In this document: piece after piece, positions 49,297-57,446 of the stretch
Numbering within the stretch: position 1 is the first letter of the stretch
Layout: every line of letters begins with the position of its first letter
Assembly (NCBI RefSeq): GCF_003052165.1
Contig: NZ_CP024869.1
Location: forward strand, 372,001-436,000
DNA length: 64,000 nt
Direction: 5' to 3'
DNA from: Dietzia sp. JS16-p6b
Lineage (GTDB): Bacteria > Actinomycetota > Actinomycetes > Mycobacteriales > Mycobacteriaceae
Notes under the pieces: generated by a model
What the model saw: the letters and a program-made list of their open reading frames with translations, nothing else
Databases searched by the model: none
Told to the model about the DNA's origin: nothing
Translations under genes and position numbers: made by a program

Positions 49297-49342
49297 TATC
49301 CCAGTCGGCCGGGGCGGGCCGTCTGGGCCGGAGGGGACAGAC

Positions 49343-49383
49343 CTCGTGAGACGGTCGGCCACTGTGGCCGGCCGTCTCACGAG
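49343..49383. terminator. Large bidirectional hairpin between convergent pathway operons
   Basis: A 19-bp stem (one T-G pair) begins CTCGTGAGACGG and ends CCGTCTCACGAG, with a 3-base loop. It lies between the 3' ends of the plus-strand tautomerase and the minus-strand cis-CaaD-like gene and should stop both transcripts. Confidence 0.8.
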
Positions 49384-49434
49384 CAGATAGTCGGGCCGGG
49401 GAGCCGGTGCCCCCGCCGGCCCGTGCTCTCCGCC

Positions 49435-49860
49435 CTATCGTCGGGCCCCGCCGTCCTTTCTCGCCCGGATCTCGGCACCTCGGACATCAGCCGCCACCCG
49501 ACCGCCGATCGCCCAGTGAGCGGGATCCACCTCCACCAGCTCGCCCCTCACGGTCGCGAGTTCGTATCCGAGAACCTCGGCGAGCAGGTTCGAGACGCCC
49601 TCCAAGAGACGTCGTGCCTGTTCGGGGGGACGTCCCGAGAGGAGCCGCATGGTGAAGTACGGAGCCCCGTCCTCGTGCGAGGTGACCGGCCGGCCGGCCG
49701 ACATCACGTTCCCGGCCGGGTACTCGACCACGAACACACGCACGCGATCGACGGGACACGACAGGACCTCGCAGTACAGAGAAGTGATCCCTGCCTGGAG
49801 GTCCTCGAGTCGTTCGACCGGGTAGGTCCCGGCGACCAGGTGGACATGTGCGACGGGCAT
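49435..49860 (-). CDS. Fused-domain tautomerase superfamily protein (cis-CaaD-like)
   Basis: 141 residues; two beta-alpha-beta tautomerase units in one chain. Mature Pro1 is kept (MPVAHVHLV). The loop EYPAGNV closely resembles the EQPAGNV segment of cis-3-chloroacrylic acid dehalogenase, and an Arg is kept in LLSGRPPEQ, while the cis-CaaD His28 is Tyr here. So it may hydrate or tautomerise an enoate or enol; it is not a plain 4-OT. ATG overlaps the SDR stop (TGATG). Last gene of the minus-strand pathway operon. Confidence 0.75.
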   Translation of the reverse strand: MPVAHVHLVAGTYPVERLEDLQAGITSLYCEVLSCPVDRVRVFVVEYPAGNVMSAGRPVTSHEDGAPYFTMRLLSGRPPEQARRLLEGVSNLLAEVLGYELATVRGELVEVDPAHWAIGGRVAADVRGAEIRARKDGGARR

Positions 49861-50630
49861 CAGAACAGGTTTCTCCGGACTCCGCCGTCGAGGCTGATCA
49901 CGGCGCCGTGGAGCACACCCGCCTCCGGGGCGAGGAGGGTGGTGACGAACCATGCGATCTCGTCGAGCGAGGGGAGCCGGCCCGTCGAGGTCTTGTCGAT
50001 GTAGCGCTGCCAGATCTCGGACCGGGGGACCCCGGTCTCCGCGGACTCCCGGGCGGCGAACGCCCGCAATCGGGGCGTGTCCACGGGCCCGGGAGCCAGG
50101 GTGTGGACCGTGGCCCCGTCGGCGCCCGTGCGGAGGGAGAGCTGTCGCATGAGGTTGATCAACGCCGCATTGGACGTGCCGGGCGCGGCGTCTCCGGGGC
50201 CGGGTTCGAGGCCGAGCGACCCGGCGATCGCGACGAACCGCGACCCGGCTGCGAGGAGGTCCTCGACCGCTTTCAGGAGGTGGAGGGTCGCGACGGTCTT
50301 GAACCCGGCCGCGAGTGCCAGATCCGCGGTGGGGATCACATCGAGGGACCCACCCACGGGCAACCCCGCCGCCATGAGCGCGAGGTCCACCCTGGTCGCC
50401 CCGGCCGTGCTCAGCGCCCCGCGTATGGCGGAGACGGAGGACTCGTCCCCGATGTCGGCCACACAGGGGATCACATTCCCCTCGGGGAGGGCCGGGTCGT
50501 CGACCAGGGCGTCGAGGGCGTCGGCGCTGCGGGCGATCGCCAGCACACGTCGCCCCCGGGCGGAGAGGCTGCGGACGACCGAGCCGCCCATCGCCCCGGT
50601 GGCCCCCACGACCACGCAGATGCCGGTCAC
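49860..50630 (-). CDS. SDR-family protein lacking the catalytic Tyr and Lys
   Basis: 256 residues from GTG overlapping the dehydrogenase stop (GTGA). Rossmann start VVGATGAMGGSVVRSL fits the dinucleotide site, with IAGSLGLE holding the usual Ser. Where the family has YxxxK before AAL, this has PGTSNAAL, so both Tyr and Lys are absent. The end APGPVDTPRLR and SLDGGV are normal. It may be a binding protein, a divergent enzyme or a decaying gene; the tight coupling argues it is made. Confidence 0.75.
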   Translation of the reverse strand: MTGICVVVGATGAMGGSVVRSLSARGRRVLAIARSADALDALVDDPALPEGNVIPCVADIGDESSVSAIRGALSTAGATRVDLALMAAGLPVGGSLDVIPTADLALAAGFKTVATLHLLKAVEDLLAAGSRFVAIAGSLGLEPGPGDAAPGTSNAALINLMRQLSLRTGADGATVHTLAPGPVDTPRLRAFAARESAETGVPRSEIWQRYIDKTSTGRLPSLDEIAWFVTTLLAPEAGVLHGAVISLDGGVRRNLF

Positions 50631-52087
50631 CGGGGCTGCGGGTTCAGGCGGATCGTCACCGCGCGGGGTTCGGTGAAGAAGTCGCGCGAGTACTGACCAC
50701 CCTCGCGACCCAGGCCACTGCTGCCCTCGCCGCCGAACGGCAGGCGGAGGTCTCGTTCGAAGAACGTATTGATCCACACAGTGCCCGCCTTCCACCCGGC
50801 GGCCATGCGGTGCGCGCGGTCGAGGTTGGTGGTGAACAGCATCCCGGCCAGCCCGTAGGGGCTGTCATTGGCGATTCGCAGCGCCTCCGCCTCGGTGTCG
50901 AAGCCGAGGACGGTCTCGACCGGGCCGAAGATCTCCTCGCGGGCTACGCGGTCCTGATTGGTCAGGCCCGTGATGATGGTCGGCGGGTAGTAGTGCCCCG
51001 AGGCGTGCGCGTCCGTGGTGAGCCGGGCGCCCCCCAGGACCACCTCACCGCCTTCTTCGCGGGCCAGGTCGACGTAGCCCGAGACCTTGGCCAGGTGCTC
51101 CCTTGTGATGAGAGGCCCGACAAAGGTCTCGGGGTCCTTGGGATCGCCCACTTTGAGAGCGGCGGCCTCGGTGACGAACCGCTCGAGGAACTCCTCGCGG
51201 ATCGAGTTCTGGACCAGCAGTCGGGTACCAGAGAGGCAGACCTGGCCGTTACCCACGAAGATCGCCCGTATCGCCTTGGGTACCGCGATGTCTAGATCGG
51301 CGTCGGCGAAGATGATGTTCGCGGATTTGCCGCCCATCTCGGCGGAGACAGGGGTGTGGTTGACTGCAGCGGTCTGGAGAATTCTCACACCCGTCGCACT
51401 GGAACCGGTGAACGTGATGCGGTCGACGCGCGGATCCGAGGTGAGCGGCCCGGCGACCTCGTCGCCGCCGAAGCCGTGAACCACGTTGAGCACTCCCTCC
51501 GGCAGACCAGCCTCCACCGCGAGCTCGGCGAACCGGTGGGCGGTGAGGGGCGTCTGGGGGGCCGGCTTTAGCACGACGGTGTTGCCGAAGGCCAGCGCGG
51601 GAGCGATCTTCCACGTGGCGAGCATGAGCGGCGCGTTCCACGGGCTGATCGCCGACACCACGCCCGCCGGTGGATAGAGGACGTAGGAGAACAGATCGCC
51701 GTCCGGGTAGGCCTCGGTGCCTGTCATCGCCACGTAGTCGGCGAAGAACCGGAGGTTCAGGGCGACCCGGGGGATGTCTGCGTGGCTGGTCTGCGATATG
51801 GCTTTGCCGCCGTCCCGGGTCTCCAGCATGGCGAGCTCGTCGCGGTGCGTGTCGACCATGTCTGCCAGCCGGTGGAGGATCACGGCCCGCTCCTTGGGCG
51901 TCATCCGGGGCCACGGGCCCTCGTCGAACGCGTGGCGTGCTGCGGCGACCGCGGCCTCCCCGTCGGCGGCGGCGCCGCGGGCGACCTCGGCAAGGAGGCT
52001 ACCGTCGTGCGGGTCACGGGTCTCGAACGTCCGGCCGTCGGCGGACTCGGTCCACCGGCCGCCGATGAAGTGCTTGATGGTGGTCAT
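50627..52087 (-). CDS. xylG: 2-hydroxymuconic semialdehyde dehydrogenase
   Basis: 486 residues, the length of DmpC/XylG. Aldehyde dehydrogenase fold with SPWNAPLMLATWKIAPALAFGNTVVLKPA, the Glu motif SAEMGGKS, and the catalytic Cys284 in NGQVCLSGTRL. It oxidises the ring-cleavage product of catechol with NAD+ to 2-hydroxymuconate, committing to the oxalocrotonate branch. No hydrolase for the alternative branch is present nearby. Confidence 0.87.
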   Translation of the reverse strand: MTTIKHFIGGRWTESADGRTFETRDPHDGSLLAEVARGAAADGEAAVAAARHAFDEGPWPRMTPKERAVILHRLADMVDTHRDELAMLETRDGGKAISQTSHADIPRVALNLRFFADYVAMTGTEAYPDGDLFSYVLYPPAGVVSAISPWNAPLMLATWKIAPALAFGNTVVLKPAPQTPLTAHRFAELAVEAGLPEGVLNVVHGFGGDEVAGPLTSDPRVDRITFTGSSATGVRILQTAAVNHTPVSAEMGGKSANIIFADADLDIAVPKAIRAIFVGNGQVCLSGTRLLVQNSIREEFLERFVTEAAALKVGDPKDPETFVGPLITREHLAKVSGYVDLAREEGGEVVLGGARLTTDAHASGHYYPPTIITGLTNQDRVAREEIFGPVETVLGFDTEAEALRIANDSPYGLAGMLFTTNLDRAHRMAAGWKAGTVWINTFFERDLRLPFGGEGSSGLGREGGQYSRDFFTEPRAVTIRLNPQPR

Positions 52088-52157
52088 CTCAGGCCTCTCG
52101 GGTATCAGCAGCTCGGGCTCGGGCCACGCGGTGTGGCTCGAGGCGGGGCGGCATGGG

Positions 52158-53207
52158 TCAGTGTCCACCGGCCGCGGCGACGCGCGTCGGGTCGGTGTAG
52201 GAGCGGCCCGCGAGTTGGGACGCCACGTCGATGATCATGTCCTCTTGGCCGCCGATCACGCCCCTGCGTCCGAGCTCCATGAGGATGTCGCGCGTACTCA
52301 CCCCGAACTTCCTGGCGGCGCGCTTGGTCGGATGAAAGAAGGTCGAGTACACCCCCGCGTAACCGAGCACCAGGGCGGTCTCGTCGATGATCTGTGGGTG
52401 TGTCATCAGGGGGGCCAGGATGTGCTCGGCGGTGTCGATGAGCGGGAACAGCTCGACGTTCGTCTGCCAGCCCGCCCGCTCGAACGCCGCCGCCAGGACC
52501 TCGGTCTGCGCATTTCCGGCGCTCGCGCCCAGTCCCCGGAGGGAGCCGTCGATGAACGTCGCTCCGCGTTCGGCGGCGGTGAGGGCGTTGGCCACGCCCA
52601 CGCCGAGGTTGTTGTGGGCGTGGAAGCCGACATCGGTCGAGATCCGGTCACGCAGCGCCGCCACCCTGTCACCGGCCTGCCGGGGGACCATCGCCCCGGC
52701 CGAGTCGACCACATAGACCACGTCGGCACCGTACGAGTCGAGCAGTGCGGCCTGGGCGGCGAGTTCTGCGGGCTGGAGTGTGTGGCTCATCATGAGGAAG
52801 CACATCACCGTGAGGCCCTGCGCCTTGGCCCATTCGACCGGTTGCTGGGCGCAGTCTGCCTCGGTGCAGTGCACGGCGACGCGGACCGTGGTGGCTCCAG
52901 CGGAGACGGCCGCCCCGAGGTCACCGAGCGTGGCGATCCCCGGTACGTAGAGAACCGCGATGTCCGCGTTCTTTACGGCCTCGACCGCGGCCCGCACGTA
53001 GTCCGGATCGGTCTCCGCGGCCTGCCCGTACTGGATCGACGAGGCGCCGATCCCGATGCCGTGTGCCACCTCGATGGTGCGCACCCCTGCACGGTCCAGC
53101 CCTCGGGCGATGTCCGCGACGTTCTGAGCCGTGAACTGGTGGGAGACGCTGGACATGCCGTCCCGGAGGGTCGTATCCACGAGCGTGATGCTCTTGTGTG
53201 CAGTCAC
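52158..53207 (-). CDS. xylK: 4-hydroxy-2-oxovalerate aldolase
   Basis: 349 residues from GTG. TIM barrel with [15 protein letters not shown] at the start and the metal site [17 protein letters not shown], as in DmpG/BphI/HsaF. It splits 4-hydroxy-2-oxopentanoate to pyruvate and acetaldehyde and channels the aldehyde to its partner. GTG overlaps the partner's stop (GTGA). The open frame extends upstream but reads as shadow of the partner gene. Confidence 0.93.
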   Translation of the reverse strand: MTAHKSITLVDTTLRDGMSSVSHQFTAQNVADIARGLDRAGVRTIEVAHGIGIGASSIQYGQAAETDPDYVRAAVEAVKNADIAVLYVPGIATLGDLGAAVSAGATTVRVAVHCTEADCAQQPVEWAKAQGLTVMCFLMMSHTLQPAELAAQAALLDSYGADVVYVVDSAGAMVPRQAGDRVAALRDRISTDVGFHAHNNLGVGVANALTAAERGATFIDGSLRGLGASAGNAQTEVLAAAFERAGWQTNVELFPLIDTAEHILAPLMTHPQIIDETALVLGYAGVYSTFFHPTKRAARKFGVSTRDILMELGRRGVIGGQEDMIIDVASQLAGRSYTDPTRVAAAGGH

Positions 53208-54082
53208 TTGGCGTCTCCCTTCACGAGGTTCCGGTCCGCGATGACCTCGGCGACGTGGGCCGCGGCCGCGGTGATGATGTCGAGATTGCCCGCGTAGGTG
53301 GGCAGATAGTCGCCGGCTCCCTCGACCTCCACCATCACGGTGACCAGGTCGCCGTCGACGTCGACCAGGTGCAGTCCGTACCCCGGGACGTACCTCTGCA
53401 CCTCGGCGACCCGCTCGACGACCGCCCGCTCGATCGCCTCGGCGTCGACGTCGCGCACCCGGGCGTAGATGGTGTCGCGCATGTTCATCGGGGGCTCGGC
53501 AGGGTTGATGACCGAGATGCACTTGGCGCTGTCCGCGCCCGCGACCTGCGCCAGGGCGGTGCCGGTCTTCTCGGTGAACTCGCTGAGGTTCTGGCGTGTC
53601 CCGGGACCTGCGCTCTTCGCGGAGATGGCGGCCACGATCTCACCGTAGAAGACGTCTGCCACCGAGTTGATCGCGTGAAGGATCGGGATGGTGGCCTGGC
53701 CCGCGCAGCTGACCATGTTGAGGTTGGGCGCGTCGAGGTGGTCGTCCAGGTTCACCGACGGCACCACGTAGGGACCCACGGAGGCGGGAGTGAGGTCGAC
53801 GGCCACCATCCCGGCCCGGGCGTATCGGGGTGCGGTGGACGCGTGCACCCTCGCGGAGGTGGCCTCGAAGACGATGTCCGGCCGCATGTCCTGATCGAAC
53901 AACCAGTCGGCGCCACCGGCCGACGCCGCGAGGCCCTCTGCGCGAGCCCTCTCAAGGCCCTCGCTGGTCGGGTCGATGCCGATCATGGCGACCGGATCGA
54001 TCGAGTCGGACCTCAGCAGTTTGTACATGAGGTCGGTACCGATGTTGCCGGACCCCACGATCGCTGCTGTCAGACGGCTCAT
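53204..54082 (-). CDS. xylQ: Acetaldehyde dehydrogenase (acylating)
   Basis: 292 residues. Rossmann start [19 protein letters not shown], catalytic Cys126 in [12 protein letters not shown], and the interface region [10 protein letters not shown]. It converts acetaldehyde, NAD+ and CoA to acetyl-CoA in complex with the aldolase (DmpF/BphJ/HsaG family). First gene of the minus-strand operon, divergent from the dioxygenase. Confidence 0.93.
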   Translation of the reverse strand: MSRLTAAIVGSGNIGTDLMYKLLRSDSIDPVAMIGIDPTSEGLERARAEGLAASAGGADWLFDQDMRPDIVFEATSARVHASTAPRYARAGMVAVDLTPASVGPYVVPSVNLDDHLDAPNLNMVSCAGQATIPILHAINSVADVFYGEIVAAISAKSAGPGTRQNLSEFTEKTGTALAQVAGADSAKCISVINPAEPPMNMRDTIYARVRDVDAEAIERAVVERVAEVQRYVPGYGLHLVDVDGDLVTVMVEVEGAGDYLPTYAGNLDIITAAAAHVAEVIADRNLVKGDAK

Positions 54083-54106
54083 GTCTGCCTCCTCGTGTCG
54101 GTGGGT

Positions 54107-54120
54107 GTGGTGTCAACCAC
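54107..54120. promoter_or_regulatory. Palindrome GTGGT-N4-ACCAC in divergent promoter region
   Basis: Perfect 5-base arms with a 4-base spacer, 25 bases upstream of the acetaldehyde dehydrogenase start; the minus strand across it reads TTGACA. Candidate operator. Regulator unknown; IclR or AraC proteins of the island are possible. Confidence 0.4.
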
Positions 54121-54156
54121 GACGTTAGGGACGGCGGGCTCGACAACCGCTCGCTA

Positions 54157-54171
54157 TTCGGGTGAGCCGAA
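54157..54171. promoter_or_regulatory. Palindrome TTCGG-N5-CCGAA in divergent promoter region
   Basis: Perfect 5-base arms, 5-base spacer, midway between the divergent starts of the dioxygenase and acetaldehyde dehydrogenase genes. Candidate operator. Confidence 0.4.
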
Positions 54172-54306
54172 AAGAGGCGGGCCGAGCGGGCCTCGAATCC
54201 CGCGTTGTCGAAAGGGGAGAGCCCAGCCCGAGGCGCGGTCTGACACTTGTGGCATCCGTCACTCAGGGCGTCCACCGGGTCGCCCTCCACTCGAGAGGAA
54301 GAACAC

Positions 54307-55329
54307 ATGAGTGAAGTCAACGAGGTCACGTTGCGACACGAGATCGCGCACCTGGCGCGGGTGGAGCTGCTCAGCCCGAAGCCGCAGGAGACCGAGGACT
54401 TCTTCACCACGCTCCTGGGGATGTATGTCACCCGTCGGGAGGGTCAGTCCACTTACCTTCGGGGCTACGAGGATCCGTACCAGTGGAGCCTCAAGATCAC
54501 CGAGTCCCCGGAGCCGGGGCTGGGGCACCTGGGCTTGCGGACCACCTCGCCCGAGGCCCTCGAGCGTCGGCTGGAGTCGCTGCGGCGCGACGGCAACCAG
54601 TGCGACTGGATTCCGGACGGCCACGAGTTCGGGTACGGCAAGACCTTCGCGTTCAAATCGGCCGACGGCCACGACATCCACATCATGTGGGAGGCCCAGA
54701 ACTATGAGGCCCCACCGGAGCTGTCCAGCAAGATCGTCACCCGCAAATCCCGCAAACCACTGCAGGGCATGCCCGTCAAGCGACTCGATCATCTCAACCT
54801 GATGGCCTCGGACGTCGGCGGAGTGCGCGATACCTTCGAGCGCCATCTCGGTTTCCGGACCACCGAGTCCGTCGTCGACGGCGACACCCAGATCGGGGCG
54901 TGGATGAGCTCCAACATCCTCGGGCACGAGGTCGCCTGCATGCGGGACATGACCGGTGGCCGCGGCCGTCTCCACCACATCGCGTTCTTCTACGGCAATG
55001 CCCAGCACAACATCGATGCCGCGGAGATGTTCCGCGAGTACGACGTCGAGATCGAGGCCGGCCCCGACACCCACGGCATCACGCAGGGGCAGTTCCTCTA
55101 CGTCTTCGAACCCGGTGGCAACCGTGTCGAGCTGTTCGGCGAACCCGGTTACCTGCACCTGCAACCGGATCTCGAGACCAAGATATGGCAGATGTCGGAC
55201 ATCGACACGGGTCTCGCCATCGGCGGCACCAAGCTGCCCTGGGAGACCTACTTCACCTACGGCACGCCCAGTCCGCTGCCGCTGGCCGAGCACCGGCAGA
55301 AGTTCGCCGCGACCGGCCCCGGCGCGTAG
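54307..55329 (+). CDS. xylE: Catechol 2,3-dioxygenase (extradiol, type I)
   Basis: 340 residues; GAGAGGAAG before the ATG. Two vicinal-oxygen-chelate domains; the second has the Fe(II) ligands His162 (RLDHLNL), a His of LHHIAFF (223-224) and Glu275 (GNRVELF). It opens catechol between C2 and C3 to 2-hydroxymuconic semialdehyde. Divergent from the minus-strand operon that uses its product, and supplied with catechol by gcoAB. Confidence 0.87.
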   Translation: MSEVNEVTLRHEIAHLARVELLSPKPQETEDFFTTLLGMYVTRREGQSTYLRGYEDPYQWSLKITESPEPGLGHLGLRTTSPEALERRLESLRRDGNQCDWIPDGHEFGYGKTFAFKSADGHDIHIMWEAQNYEAPPELSSKIVTRKSRKPLQGMPVKRLDHLNLMASDVGGVRDTFERHLGFRTTESVVDGDTQIGAWMSSNILGHEVACMRDMTGGRGRLHHIAFFYGNAQHNIDAAEMFREYDVEIEAGPDTHGITQGQFLYVFEPGGNRVELFGEPGYLHLQPDLETKIWQMSDIDTGLAIGGTKLPWETYFTYGTPSPLPLAEHRQKFAATGPGA

Positions 55330-55472
55330 GGACACGACCCCGGCTCCCCGGTTTCCGGTCCGCCGTGCCCGGCACCGCGGGCCGTCCGAGAAGAGTGAGA
55401 CCCGTCCGGCCCGCCTGTCGAGGGCGGGCCGGACGTTCTGTCATCACAGGAGAGCTCCCAGGAGGCGCGGCC

Positions 55473-55838
55473 GTGACGAGCGCGAGGCCCACGACGCCGG
55501 ACCGTCATCGTCGAGATCGTCAGCGGATGCAGCAGCACCTGCGGGAGAACCTCTCCGACTCGTCGCTCTCGGTGGCGGCGTCGTCAGCCGCGTTGTTCAT
55601 GTCTGTCCGCTACGTGCAGAAGGTGTTCGCTCAGGCCGGGACGACGCCGATGGCGTGGCTGGTGGACTGTCGTATCGGCGAGGCTCGCAGGCTCCTGGGG
55701 GAGACCTCCCTCCCGATCGGCGAGGTGGCCCGCATGGTCGGCTATCGCGACACCGCGCAGTTCAGTCGGAGCTTCAAGTCGCGGACCGGCTGCAGTCCGA
55801 GCGCCTTCCGCGGCGGCCGATCGACCTCGATCTCGTGA
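55473..55838 (+). CDS. Stand-alone AraC-type DNA-binding domain protein
   Basis: 121 residues from GTG with GGAGG seven bases upstream. It holds only the two helix-turn-helix units of an AraC protein (SVAASSAALFMSVRYVQKVFA and IGEVARMVGYRDTAQFSRSF). There is no sensor domain and no remnant of one upstream. The nearest resemblance in the window is the C-terminus of the AraC regulator by gcoA. It may be a true small regulator or a truncated copy. Confidence 0.72.
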   Translation: MTSARPTTPDRHRRDRQRMQQHLRENLSDSSLSVAASSAALFMSVRYVQKVFAQAGTTPMAWLVDCRIGEARRLLGETSLPIGEVARMVGYRDTAQFSRSFKSRTGCSPSAFRGGRSTSIS

Positions 55839-55849
55839 GAGAGTGCCTA

Positions 55850-55878
55850 TTGACAAAATTGTTTGTCGGTAGGAGTCT
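55850..55878 (+). promoter_or_regulatory. Promoter with palindromic operator before the ArsR-SRPBCC pair
   Basis: TTGACA (55850-55855) overlaps the palindrome GACAAA-ATTG-TTTGTC (55852-55867). With 17-base spacing the -10 would be GAGTCT, a weak match. The spot is markedly AT-rich compared with its surroundings. An ArsR protein bound here would cover the -35. Inference from sequence and position. Confidence 0.6.
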
Positions 55879-55918
55879 GGACGCAATTCACGGCGCGATT
55901 CGTGACAGGAGGCCGGGC

Positions 55919-56647
55919 GTGCAGGACATCGGAGTGATCGACAGCGCGGAGGCGGCCACCGCCGCGCTGGCCCCCATGCGTACTCGTCTGCTGGCCGAAC
56001 TCGCCGAACCGGGGTCCGCCACCACGCTCGCGGCTCGCCTCGGCGTCCCGAGGCAGAAGCTCAACTATCACCTGCGGCAACTCGAGAAGCACGGGCTGGT
56101 CGAACTGGTCGAGGAGCGGCGGCGGGGCAACGTCACCGAACGGATTCTCAGGGCCTCGTCGTCGTCGTTCGTCGTCTCCCCCGGGGTGATGGGGCGGGTC
56201 CAGCCCGCCGTGGGCGCCGAACCCGACCAGGCGTCGCCCCGATGGCTGCTCGCGCTGGCCTCACGCATGGTGCGTGAGGTGGGAGCGCTGGTGGTGGGCG
56301 CGCGCAGGGCCGGCAAACAGGTCGGCACGTTCGGGCTCGACGGCGAGGTTCGCTTCGCCTCCCCGTCCGACCGTGCGGCGTTCGCGGCCGAACTCACGGA
56401 CGCCGTCACCAGGCTCGTGTCCAAGTACCACGACGACTCCGCCGAGGGGGGCCGCCGCCACCGCCTCGTCCTGGGGATGCACGCCGTCCCGCCCGGGACC
56501 GGCGACGCGGCGGGCGACTCCGCACCCGGCGACTCCGCACCCGGCCGCCCCACCCCGTCCAGCAGCCACACATCCCGCAGCTCCACGCCCGACAGCGCTT
56601 CGCCCGACAGTCCCGCAATGAACCAAGAGGAGAAGAACGATGTCTGA
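55919..56647 (+). CDS. ArsR-like winged-helix regulator
   Basis: 242 residues from GTG with CAGGAGG six bases upstream; a second GTG five codons on is possible. The winged helix is TTLAARLGVPRQKLNYHLRQLEKHGLVELVEERRRGN. A C-terminal half of about 130 residues and a Ser/Pro/Asp-rich tail follow. No metal-binding Cys motif, so it is not a metal sensor. Its end overlaps the SRPBCC gene by 8 bases; such pairs are common in actinobacteria. Confidence 0.82.
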   Translation: MQDIGVIDSAEAATAALAPMRTRLLAELAEPGSATTLAARLGVPRQKLNYHLRQLEKHGLVELVEERRRGNVTERILRASSSSFVVSPGVMGRVQPAVGAEPDQASPRWLLALASRMVREVGALVVGARRAGKQVGTFGLDGEVRFASPSDRAAFAAELTDAVTRLVSKYHDDSAEGGRRHRLVLGMHAVPPGTGDAAGDSAPGDSAPGRPTPSSSHTSRSSTPDSASPDSPAMNQEEKNDV

Positions 56648-57446
56648 CCAGCACAAACGGATCGAGAAGTCCATCGAGCTCGACGCCACCCCGGAGGAGG
56701 TGTGGGAGGCCGTGGCCACGGGTGAGGGCATGGCGTGCTGGTTCGTACCGCACCGGTTCGACCCGCCGGAAGGGGGAGTGGGAGCCCGCGTGGTGTCCGA
56801 CTTCGGCTCCGGGAACGTCTCCGAGGCCACGGTCAGGGAATGGGAGCCCGGGCGGCGATACGCGTCCTCCGCGGACGGGGACCCGCAGGTCGTGGAATTC
56901 CTCGTCGAGGGCCGCGACGGTGGTGGAGCAGTGCTGAGGCTCATCCACAGCGGGATCACCGGCGAGGACTGGGAGGCCGAGTACCACAGCCGGGGCTGGG
57001 ACGGCTTCCTGTCGAACCTCCGACGCTACTTCGACCATTTCCGCGGTCTGCCGCCGGCCACCGTGTCGATCATCGCGTTCAGCGACCTCGACAAGGACGG
57101 CATCTGGTCGCTGTTCAACGACGCGCTGGGCATCGATCGGCAGCTGGCGGTCGGCGACACCGTGCACCTGACACCCGAGGGGCTCGAGCCGATCGACGGC
57201 GTAGTGGTGGTGGCCGAACCGGGGAATCTCGGGATCCGCAGCGACCGGGGGGTCCACTTCTTCAGCGGCGACGGCGCGTGGGGCATGGTGACCGTCACCC
57301 ACTACTACTACGGCGAGGGGCTCGACCGCGACGCGCTCACCGCCGGGTGGCAGCGCTGGACCGACTCGCTGTTCCCGCCGTCTGCCGACCCGACGGAGCC
57401 GGGCGAGGGCGGTTCGCCGCAGGAGCCCGGACCGCCCGCGGACTAG
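56640..57446 (+). CDS. SRPBCC/AHSA1 domain protein
   Basis: 268 residues. The N-terminal half has the START-like pattern IEKSIELDATPEEVWEAVATGEGMACWFVP, with GWDGFLSNLRRYFDHF closing the fold near residue 140. The second half has a further domain (residues about 145-245) that I do not recognise. Such proteins bind hydrophobic ligands; ligand unknown. It is made together with the ArsR-like regulator, suggesting the same signal. Confidence 0.8.
   Translation: MSDQHKRIEKSIELDATPEEVWEAVATGEGMACWFVPHRFDPPEGGVGARVVSDFGSGNVSEATVREWEPGRRYASSADGDPQVVEFLVEGRDGGGAVLRLIHSGITGEDWEAEYHSRGWDGFLSNLRRYFDHFRGLPPATVSIIAFSDLDKDGIWSLFNDALGIDRQLAVGDTVHLTPEGLEPIDGVVVVAEPGNLGIRSDRGVHFFSGDGAWGMVTVTHYYYGEGLDRDALTAGWQRWTDSLFPPSADPTEPGEGGSPQEPGPPAD

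Noticed and set aside
46521-57446. Steroid ring-degradation (hsa/kst) cluster
   Set aside because: Aldolase and acetaldehyde dehydrogenase are shared with that pathway, but the semialdehyde dehydrogenase, 4-OT and oxalocrotonate decarboxylase point to catechol, and no HsaA-D or Kst genes occur.
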